Assembly (NCBI GenBank): GCA_027053695.1
Contig: JALUHL010000183.1
Coordinates: 1,548 to 8,147, forward strand
Direction: 5' to 3'
DNA: 6,600 bases
DNA from: Ghiorsea sp.
Lineage (GTDB): Bacteria > Pseudomonadota > Zetaproteobacteria > Mariprofundales > Mariprofundaceae
A model generated the notes under the pieces. The model made no database searches. It was not told where the DNA came from and was given only the letters and a program-made list of their open reading frames with translations. Positions 1 to 5,478 of this stretch are shown here, one piece after another; position 1 is the first letter of the stretch; every line of letters starts with the position of its first letter. The position numbers and the translations under genes were made by a program.

Positions 1-304
1 TTTTCGCTTTTTTAGTATCCTTAGACTTCGATGAGCCTTTTCCTGCCTTGAGTTTGCCCTTAAGCTTCTTAAGCTTTTTCTCACCGATACCTTTCACATT
101 TTCTAAGTCTGACACACTAGAAAACTTGCCGTTCTTTTTGCGGTATTGCACAATGGCTTTCGCCGTTTTCTCACCAATACCTTTCACCGACTGCAACTCT
201 TTCGCACTCGCTGTGTTGATATTGACCTTCTCACTGGCCAAGCCTGCTTCTGCAATAAGCAGTGAACACGCCATAACCATAGCTAAAAATACTACTCTCA
301 TCAT
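1..304 (-). CDS. comEA: ComEA-like exported helix-hairpin-helix DNA-binding protein (3' end outside window)
   Basis: 101 codons are visible, with no stop before the window edge. The protein begins MMRVVFLAMVMACSLLIAEA, a short signal peptide with likely cleavage near residues 20-24, so the mature protein should be periplasmic. It continues with KVNINTASAKEL (26-37), the classic opening of the ComEA helix-hairpin-helix domain. Two hairpin motifs follow, both carrying VKGIGEK (40-46 and 70-76), and then a lysine-rich tail from about residue 77. Proteins of this family bind double-stranded DNA without sequence specificity and help pull transforming DNA through the outer membrane; short HhH proteins of this kind also occur in species not known to be competent. 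The start is preceded by GGAGAGGG (311-318) six bases upstream of the first ATG; a second ATG follows immediately at 301. The gene is transcribed away from the tetR operon. The family is clear; a role in competence is inferred from family only. Confidence 0.85.
   Translation of the reverse strand, partial: MMRVVFLAMVMACSLLIAEAGLASEKVNINTASAKELQSVKGIGEKTAKAIVQYRKKNGKFSSVSDLENVKGIGEKKLKKLKGKLKAGKGSSKSKDTKKAK
76..187 (-). repeat. Duplicated 22-bp segment encoding the two HhH hairpins of the ComEA-like gene
   Basis: Positions 76-97 and 166-187 are identical at 21 of 22 bases. The one difference (86 versus 176) is a synonymous change in the Ile codon of VKGIGEK. The copies lie exactly 90 bp (30 codons) apart, in frame, and each encodes a hairpin of the HhH domain. 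The protein repeat is normal for this family. The DNA-level identity is higher than expected for an ancient repeat and could reflect codon constraint or local gene conversion. Confidence 0.8.
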
Positions 305-326
305 TATACACCCTCTCCATTCTATA

Positions 327-335
327 AATATAGCA
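327..335 (-). promoter_or_regulatory. Candidate extended -10 promoter for the ComEA-like gene
   Basis: Read leftward, 335-327 is TGCTATATT, which fits an extended -10 element (TG-N-TATATT). No convincing -35 hexamer is found 16-18 bases upstream, but extended -10 promoters can work without one. Transcription would start near 320, leaving a leader of about 16 bases that contains the GGAGAGGG ribosome binding site. This is by inspection only and is a weak call. Confidence 0.35.
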
Positions 336-350
336 CCAGTAATACTGCGC

Positions 351-370
351 TCATGCAGCAAGAAGCATGA
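351..370. repeat. Inverted repeat TCATGC-N8-GCATGA upstream of the ComEA-like gene
   Basis: Perfect 6-bp arms at 351-356 and 365-370 are separated by 8 bases. The repeat covers the place where the -35 region of the leftward comEA promoter would be, so it could be a regulator site or just a small hairpin. There is no T-run next to it, so it is not an intrinsic terminator. Confidence 0.4.
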
Positions 371-381
371 CATCTTCAACA

Positions 382-418
382 ACTTTGTCACGGTGATAAA
401 TGTAACTCTTGACAAAGT
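382..418. repeat. Inverted repeat ACTTTGTCA-N19-TGACAAAGT overlapping the tetR -35
   Basis: Perfect 9-bp arms at 382-390 and 410-418 are separated by 19 bases. The right arm contains most of the TTGACA -35 hexamer of the rightward promoter. The left arm also forms the first half of an imperfect palindrome, TTGTCAC-G-GTGATAA (385-399). It could be a second operator in the divergent control region. The arms differ from the TGAAC/GTTCA palindromes, so a different factor would be expected. Confidence 0.45.
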
Positions 419-436
419 GAACGATGTTCATATGGT
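409..436 (+). promoter_or_regulatory. Sigma70-type promoter of the tetR-aas-lplT operon
   Basis: A consensus -35, TTGACA (409-414), is followed after 16 bp by TATGGT (431-436), a fair -10. Transcription would begin around 442-444, giving a leader of roughly 30 bases before the TTG start of tetR. The spacer between the hexamers is almost filled by palindrome TGAAC-GAT-GTTCA (418-430), so a protein bound there would block RNA polymerase. No other good promoter is seen upstream of aas or lplT, so this promoter probably serves all three genes. Confidence 0.65.
418..430. promoter_or_regulatory. Putative TetR operator O1, TGAAC-GAT-GTTCA
   Basis: A perfect palindrome with 5-bp arms around a 3-bp centre lies between the -35 and -10 hexamers. 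The same arms and spacing recur at 449-461. Short palindromes in the promoter of the regulator's own gene are typical TetR-family operators. Assignment to the adjacent TetR gene is inferred from position. Confidence 0.65.
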
Positions 437-448
437 TTGACTCTCAGG

Positions 449-461
449 TGAACATAGTTCA
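449..461. promoter_or_regulatory. Putative TetR operator O2, TGAAC-ATA-GTTCA
   Basis: This second copy of the palindrome has identical arms and centre length. Its centre is 31 bp from that of O1, about three helical turns, so two dimers would sit on the same face of the DNA. It lies in the early transcribed region, ends at the first base of the Shine-Dalgarno sequence and contains the in-frame stop TAG (455-457) that bounds the tetR reading frame. Occupancy would block promoter escape. Confidence 0.65.
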
Positions 462-470
462 GGAGGAGGG
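461..470 (+). promoter_or_regulatory. Very strong Shine-Dalgarno sequence fixing the TTG start of tetR
   Basis: AGGAGGAGGG contains the AGGAGG consensus twice in overlapping register and ends 5 bases before TTG at 476. It decides the start of the TetR gene: the protein contains no internal methionine and an in-frame TAG lies at 455-457, leaving this TTG as the only sensible start. Confidence 0.85.
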
Positions 471-475
471 CTAAT

Positions 476-1066
476 TTGCAGCAACGCCACGCTAACTTAC
501 GCGCTCAAGCGATTCAGGCCGCAACACAACGTATCGAAAATGGCGGCTTAACCAGCTTAAATGCCCGCTTTGTCGCCAAGTCCATTGGCTGCTCGGTAGG
601 CACACTTTATAATATCTTTAAAAACATCGATTTTCTTATTTTTGAAGTCAATCTCAATACCCTCACAAAACTACATACATCGCTGACCACAGCCATTGAA
701 GGTAAAAGCTCTCCTAAACATGCTATACAAGCGATTGCTCAAACCTATATCCAATTTTCCATAACCAACAAAAACCTATGGCTGACATTATTTGAGCATC
801 GCTTCCCCAACCCAGCAGATGCGCCACAAGATTATTATGCGAAACGCAGCTTTTTATTTCAACTACTAGAAACACAATTTGCCTTGCTCAACCCAAGTGC
901 TTCCACACAAGCCATCGCTATAGAAGCCCGAGCTTTTTGGGCAGGCGTGCATGGCATTTGTAGCTTATATAACAATGACAAACTCAGTGATGATGGGCAA
1001 GCCATCCAAGATATTGCCCATACTTTAATTCAAAAATTTACAGCATCCCCTAGGAGCAACGTATGA
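476..1066 (+). CDS. TetR-family transcriptional repressor with WHG-like C-terminal domain, operon leader
   Basis: 196 aa, the usual TetR length. The N-terminal DNA-binding domain spans about residues 8-55: a first helix (AIQAATQRIENGG), then the helix-turn-helix with FVAKSIGCSVGTLYNIFKN at 32-50, including the typical G-TLY-FK recognition helix. The C-terminal ligand-binding part carries FWAGVHGI at 154-161, resembling the WHG motif of one TetR C-terminal family. The start is a TTG, fixed by the strong ribosome binding site and an upstream in-frame stop; the encoded protein has no other methionine. Its stop overlaps the aas start as ATGA, so the two are translationally coupled. The likely role is repression of its own operon through the two TGAAC-N3-GTTCA palindromes. 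The ligand is unknown; given the downstream genes, a fatty acid, acyl-CoA/ACP or lysophospholipid is a reasonable guess. The family call is firm, the target and ligand are inferred. Confidence 0.9.
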   Translation: MQQRHANLRAQAIQAATQRIENGGLTSLNARFVAKSIGCSVGTLYNIFKNIDFLIFEVNLNTLTKLHTSLTTAIEGKSSPKHAIQAIAQTYIQFSITNKNLWLTLFEHRFPNPADAPQDYYAKRSFLFQLLETQFALLNPSASTQAIAIEARAFWAGVHGICSLYNNDKLSDDGQAIQDIAHTLIQKFTASPRSNV

Positions 1067-3225
1067 GATTACTTATGTTTTTTACCAAAATTCTATTCAA
1101 ACTACTGTATGGCGTTCGCGTCTCTGGTATAGAAAACTTTAAAGATAGCGGGGAACGCACACTCATCGTTGCCAACCATATATCTTTCCTCGACGGCATG
1201 CTCTTGGGTTTGTTTTTGCCTGGCCCCATCAGCTTTGGCATTCACGGCAAGTATTATGATAAGTGGTGGATGTCGCCCATCAAACGCACCATGCACATTT
1301 TCTCGGTTGACCCCAGCGATTCCATGGCGATGAAAACATTGATTCAGCATGTCAAAGAAGGGCATAAAGTGGTCATTTTCCCTGAAGGACGCATCAGCAA
1401 CACGGGCTCTTTGATGAAGATATATCCTGGCCCTTCTCTGATTGCCGATAAAGCCGATGCTTATGTTTTACCCATCCGCATCAATGGCGCACAGTTTACC
1501 CCGTTCTCGCGTATGCAAGGGCTATTAAAAATTCGTAACTTCCCCAAAATAACCTTGGATATCTTGCCTGCTCGTAAGCTTGATTTAGAAGATGGTTTAA
1601 CCAGCCGCGAGCGCCGCAAAAAGGGTGCACAAGCTTTAGAAGATATCATGCGTGATATGCTGTTTGAAACATCCAATTATAAAATGCGCCTTTGGGATAG
1701 CCTGCTTCTTGCATCTGAAGTGCATGGGAAAGACCATGAAATTATTGAAGATTTAGAGCGTACCCCCCTATCTTATAGCGATATCTTTACGCGCGCTATG
1801 GTGCTGCAACAGCTTCTTCCCAAATCTATCAAACAAGGTGAGCGAGTAGGCCTATTACTGCCCAATGCCAATGGTTGTTACATCACCTTTTTTGCCATGC
1901 AAGCCAGAGGGGCTGTGCCTGCCTTACTCAATTTCACCATGGGTGAAAGTGCGACAACCGCAGCATTAGAAACAGCAACCATTCAAACCGTGCTCACTTC
2001 CAGAAAGTTTATCGAAGCTGGTGAACTTGAACACTTGATTGAAACCATAGAGAAAAAAGCAGAGGTCGTTTATTTAGAAGACTTGCGTGAGAAACTATCT
2101 CTTTTTCATAAGCTTAAAGGCTTATTCATGGCAAAATTTCCAAGCCTAGGTATCAAGCGCCTGATAAAAAATATTGATGCTTCTGATACTGCTGTCGTCC
2201 TGTTCACATCGGGCTCAGAAGGTATTCCCAAAGGCGTGGCGCTATCGCATGAAAATATCTTGGCTAATATCGAACAAATCAACGCCAGCATTCCTTTTAA
2301 CACTCAGGATGTTTGCTTAAATGCGCTACCATTCTTCCATTCATTTGGTTTAACCGCAGGCTCTATGCTCACCACACTCAATGGCATCAAAACATTCTTC
2401 TACCCCTCTCCTTTACACTATAAAATTATACCTGAAGTGGCTTATGATATTGATGCCACCATTTTGTTTGGCACCAATGTATTCTTATCTGCTTATGCAA
2501 AACATGCCCATGCTTATGATTTCCATAGCATGAAATATGCAGTCGCTGGTGCAGAAAAACTTCAAGATGAAACCCGCGATACATGGATGTATAAATTTGG
2601 CATTCGTATTATTGAGGGTTATGGTGCCAGCGAAACCTCGCCCGTACTCTCCTTTAACACCCCCACCAACTACAAAACACATACTGTGGGTAGGCTTATG
2701 CCAGGTACGCAGTATCGCTTAGAGCATGTGCCCGGCATCAGCAAAGGTGGCCGTTTATTTGTGAAAGCACCCAACGTGATGAAAGGTTATTTATTGCATG
2801 AGAACCCCGGTGTTTTATTGCCACTGGAAGATGGCTGGTATGATACGGGTGATATTGTAGCTATGGATGATGAGGGTTTCCTTAGCATTCAAGGTCGCGC
2901 CAAACGCTTTGCCAAAATTGCAGGTGAGATGATTTCTTTAACGGCTGTGGAAGAGCTTTGCAGGCATTGCTGGCCAGACCATGAGCATATCGCTCTTGCA
3001 TTCTCTGATGCCAGCAAAGGTGAAAAGGTTGTGCTGATGAGTACGCTTGAAAAACCGAATCGTAAAGAGCTTATTCAATGTGCACATGAGCACGGTACCA
3101 GTGAATTGTGCGTACCACGTCAATACCTTTATGTATCTGAAGTGCCGCTTCTGGGCACGGGTAAAATCCATTATGTTGCTGCCCAAGCTTTAGCTGAGAA
3201 AATGCTTGCGCCAAAAGATGAATAA
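1063..3225 (+). CDS. aas: Bifunctional Aas: 2-acylglycerophosphoethanolamine acyltransferase / acyl-ACP synthetase
   Basis: 720 aa, almost the same as E. coli Aas (719), and similar to it along the whole length by memory. Residues 1 to about 205 form a PlsC-type acyltransferase with NHISFLDG (the HX4D catalytic pair, H39 and D44) and FPEGR (106-110). Residues from about 235 form an adenylating enzyme: P-loop LFTSGSEGIPKG (380-391), EGYGASETSP (518-527), GWYDTGDI (591-598), hinge-region GRAKRFAKIAGEM (611-623) and C-terminal lysine K701 in LLGTGK. The enzyme activates free fatty acid with ATP, loads it on bound ACP and transfers the acyl group to the sn-1 position of lysophospholipid at the inner membrane, restoring diacyl phospholipid. 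The ATG start has AGGAG (1052-1056) six bases upstream and overlaps the tetR stop. lplT begins inside its last codons. No key residue appears lost. Confidence 0.95.
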   Translation: MRLLMFFTKILFKLLYGVRVSGIENFKDSGERTLIVANHISFLDGMLLGLFLPGPISFGIHGKYYDKWWMSPIKRTMHIFSVDPSDSMAMKTLIQHVKEGHKVVIFPEGRISNTGSLMKIYPGPSLIADKADAYVLPIRINGAQFTPFSRMQGLLKIRNFPKITLDILPARKLDLEDGLTSRERRKKGAQALEDIMRDMLFETSNYKMRLWDSLLLASEVHGKDHEIIEDLERTPLSYSDIFTRAMVLQQLLPKSIKQGERVGLLLPNANGCYITFFAMQARGAVPALLNFTMGESATTAALETATIQTVLTSRKFIEAGELEHLIETIEKKAEVVYLEDLREKLSLFHKLKGLFMAKFPSLGIKRLIKNIDASDTAVVLFTSGSEGIPKGVALSHENILANIEQINASIPFNTQDVCLNALPFFHSFGLTAGSMLTTLNGIKTFFYPSPLHYKIIPEVAYDIDATILFGTNVFLSAYAKHAHAYDFHSMKYAVAGAEKLQDETRDTWMYKFGIRIIEGYGASETSPVLSFNTPTNYKTHTVGRLMPGTQYRLEHVPGISKGGRLFVKAPNVMKGYLLHENPGVLLPLEDGWYDTGDIVAMDDEGFLSIQGRAKRFAKIAGEMISLTAVEELCRHCWPDHEHIALAFSDASKGEKVVLMSTLEKPNRKELIQCAHEHGTSELCVPRQYLYVSEVPLLGTGKIHYVAAQALAEKMLAPKDE

Positions 3226-4378
3226 CAACCTCAAAAAGCTTCTTCTTGCCCAATTCTTAACCGCACTAGCTGACAATGCCATTCTGTTTGTTGCCGTGGC
3301 TATGGTCATGCAAGGTGCGCTTAGCGGTGACTGGTATATTCCAGCACTTCAAGGCTGTTTTTTGGTTGCTTTTGTCGTGCTTGCGCCATGGGTGGGCACA
3401 TTTGCCGACACCACATCCAAACCCAAAGTATTGATGCTCGCCAATATCATCAAAGCCCTTGGCGCAGCCATGATGATTTTTCATGTTCAGCCTTTGCTGG
3501 CTTATGCCGTAGTCGGTGTGGGTGCAGCCATGTATAGCCCTGCAAAATATGGTGTATTACCTGAGCTTACCACAAGCGAAGATGCGCTCATGAAAGGAAA
3601 CGGTTGGATAGAGGGCAGCACCATTGTGGCAATTTTATTGGGCACTGTGGTGGGCGCAAAAGTAGCCGACCAATCCATTTTTCTCGCACTGATTGGCGTA
3701 TTGGTGGTTTATTTGTTGTCTGCCTTCATCGCCATGTGGATGAGCCCCTTGCCTGCAGCGCATCCCAAAGAAAACAAAGGTGTTTTGGGTAGTTTTAAGA
3801 CAACCATATCCACTTTACTACAAACCCCATCCGCTCGCTTTGCAACCTTTGGTGTCAGCCTATTCTGGGCATCCGCCGTCACCCTGCGCCTGATTATCAT
3901 CGCATGGGCACCTGTCACCCTGCTTTTAACCACCAGCGAAGACATTTCATTGCTCACCCTATTCATTGCTTTGGGCATTGCCTGCGGCGCACTTTTAGCA
4001 CCCAAACTTATCCCCATGCACAAGCTTAAGCGCACGCAAATGGCTGCCTATGGCTTAGGCCTATCTATTTTATTGCTGATGTTAACCAAAGACATCAATA
4101 ACGCGCGTCTGCTTTTGTTTATCGCAGGCTTATGTGGTGGACTTTTTGTCGTACCCATCAATGCCTTGCTCCAAGATATTGGGCATCAAAGCGTAGGTAG
4201 TGGTCATGCGGTTGCTGTGCAACATTTCTTTGAAAACATCGCCATGCTTGTCGCAACGGGTTTATATACTTGGTCGGTCAGCAGTCACATCCCTGCAACA
4301 AGTGCGATGTTAGTCTTGGGTGCTTTTATTTTGGTTGCAACCAGTATCATTGCATACAAACTGCCCAAAGATACTTAA
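3218..4378 (+). CDS. lplT: LplT lysophospholipid transporter (MFS family)
   Basis: 386 aa, hydrophobic throughout, consistent with the 12 membrane helices of the major facilitator superfamily and with the length of E. coli LplT (about 397 aa). Shared signatures recalled from E. coli LplT are AQFLTALADNA (11-21), VGVGAAMYSPAKYG (99-112), NGWIEGSTIVAILLG (128-142), SLFWASAVTLR (214-224) and FVVPINALLQ (310-319). LplT moves lysophosphatidylethanolamine and lysophosphatidylglycerol across the inner membrane to the cytoplasmic side, where Aas re-acylates them. I place the start at ATG 3218, which overlaps the end of aas by 8 bases; a TTG at 3206 would add only four residues. No clear Shine-Dalgarno sequence precedes it, so translation is probably coupled to aas. 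In E. coli the order is lplT then aas; here it is reversed. The stop overlaps that of rodA. Confidence 0.94.
   Translation: MNNNLKKLLLAQFLTALADNAILFVAVAMVMQGALSGDWYIPALQGCFLVAFVVLAPWVGTFADTTSKPKVLMLANIIKALGAAMMIFHVQPLLAYAVVGVGAAMYSPAKYGVLPELTTSEDALMKGNGWIEGSTIVAILLGTVVGAKVADQSIFLALIGVLVVYLLSAFIAMWMSPLPAAHPKENKGVLGSFKTTISTLLQTPSARFATFGVSLFWASAVTLRLIIIAWAPVTLLLTTSEDISLLTLFIALGIACGALLAPKLIPMHKLKRTQMAAYGLGLSILLLMLTKDINNARLLLFIAGLCGGLFVVPINALLQDIGHQSVGSGHAVAVQHFFENIAMLVATGLYTWSVSSHIPATSAMLVLGAFILVATSIIAYKLPKDT
4375..4378. other. Convergent stop-codon overlap of lplT and rodA (TTAA)
   Basis: The self-complementary tetramer TTAA supplies TAA to lplT on the plus strand (4376-4378) and TAA to rodA on the minus strand (4377-4375). 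There is therefore no intergenic space between the two operons. I see no stem followed by a T-run on either strand near this point, so transcription from each side probably runs into the opposing gene or ends by another mechanism. Confidence 0.95.
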
Positions 4379-5478
4379 ATAAGTGGACTCCCCGGCCTCT
4401 GCCAGCTCACCTGCCCATGCGATTCAATAGCAACGCGCATCACCAAACCTAAAGCCAGCAACATGCTCAACAATGCGGAGCCACCATAACTGATAAACGG
4501 TAGGGGTACGCCCACCACGGGCAACATACCTGAAACCATGCCAATGTTGACGAACACATACAAAAAGAAAATAGACGCGATACCTATGCTGAGTAAACCT
4601 GCAAAACGTGTATGCGCACGCAGAGCAATGATTAAAATACGCGAAATCAGCGTGGCATATAAAAGGAACAAGACTACCGTTGCGATTAAACCGCCTTCTT
4701 CAGCCAATACGGCAAAAATAAAATCCGTATGCTGCTCGGGCAAGAAATGCAGACGTGATTGGCTGCCCTGCAAATAACCTTTGCCAAACAGCCCTCCTGA
4801 ACCAATAGCAATCGATGACTGAATCACGTGATAACCTTTGCCCAAAGGGTCAGACTCTGGATTCAAGAAGCTTAATACGCGCCCCTTTTGATAATCATGC
4901 ATATTTTGCCACAGCATATAGCCTGCAAAAGGACTCACTGCCAACAAACCCACAAACCATTTCCATGGAAATCCAGCTACCATAATCACAGCCATGGCCG
5001 CAAGCAGTAGCACTAGAGTGGTGCCCAAATCGGGCTGAATCACAATCAACCCCGCAGGGATGATGGTACACAATAACGCCACACTTAAATCTTTAATGGA
5101 TGAAGCTTCACGCATAGAAAACCAATACGCCAACACCAGCAACAATGCCCATTTCATCAGTTCAGATGATTGTAAGTTGACCACGCCTAAGTCTAACCAG
5201 CGCCTAGCGCCCATATGCACATCGCCAATGAAAGGCGTGAGCGCTAAGGCCAATAACGCAATCAAATAAACTGGCCACGCCATCAAACCAATCAGTCGCA
5301 ATGGTACAAAGCACATCACCAAAAACGCAATGCCACCCACCAACCAATAAATGCCTTGCTTATACCATACCGACAAATCCCCAGCATGCACCGCAGCATA
5401 CAATGTCGCCATACCAATGCAGGCTAAAAAGAATAGGCAAAACAACAGTATGCGATCCATTTTTCTTAACGTATCCAT
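4375..5478 (-). CDS. rodA: RodA, SEDS peptidoglycan glycosyltransferase of the elongasome
   Basis: 367 aa, close to E. coli RodA (370), with about ten hydrophobic segments. It polymerises lipid II into glycan strands in the inner membrane together with PBP2 during side-wall growth. Family signatures are GARRWLDLG (90-98), IQPDLGTT (147-154), HDYQKGRV (194-201), NPESDPLGKGYHVIQS (206-221), AIGSGGLFGKG (224-234), LPEQHTDFIFAVLAEE (246-261) with the essential aspartate D252, and GMLPVVGVPLPFISYGGSA (317-335). One oddity: the usual QPSE signature reads QSSE here (103-106, codon TCA at 5169-5167). The ATG shares one base with the mrdA stop (TAATG), and GGAG at 5487-5490 lies eight bases upstream, so it is coupled to mrdA. 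The neighbouring lplT is convergent. Confidence 0.96.
   Translation of the reverse strand: MDTLRKMDRILLFCLFFLACIGMATLYAAVHAGDLSVWYKQGIYWLVGGIAFLVMCFVPLRLIGLMAWPVYLIALLALALTPFIGDVHMGARRWLDLGVVNLQSSELMKWALLLVLAYWFSMREASSIKDLSVALLCTIIPAGLIVIQPDLGTTLVLLLAAMAVIMVAGFPWKWFVGLLAVSPFAGYMLWQNMHDYQKGRVLSFLNPESDPLGKGYHVIQSSIAIGSGGLFGKGYLQGSQSRLHFLPEQHTDFIFAVLAEEGGLIATVVLFLLYATLISRILIIALRAHTRFAGLLSIGIASIFFLYVFVNIGMVSGMLPVVGVPLPFISYGGSALLSMLLALGLVMRVAIESHGQVSWQRPGSPLI

Noticed and set aside
48..440. Open frame on the plus strand across the comEA-like gene and the intergenic region (130 codons).
   Set aside because: It is antisense to a clear HhH protein with a signal peptide, has low-complexity composition, no ribosome binding site and resembles no family I know.
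424..455. 7-bp inverted repeat ATGTTCA (424-430) / TGAACAT (449-455) as a separate operator.
   Set aside because: It is explained by the neighbouring half-sites of the two TGAAC-N3-GTTCA palindromes.
3206..3217. TTG at 3206 as the start of lplT.
   Set aside because: It adds only four residues, has no better ribosome binding site, and ATG 3218 gives a typical LplT N-terminus overlapping the aas stop.
4343..4375. Inverted repeat AGTATC-N21-GATACT near the end of lplT as a possible terminator for rodA or lplT.
   Set aside because: The arms are only 6 bp with a large loop, are AT-rich and have no following T-run on either strand.
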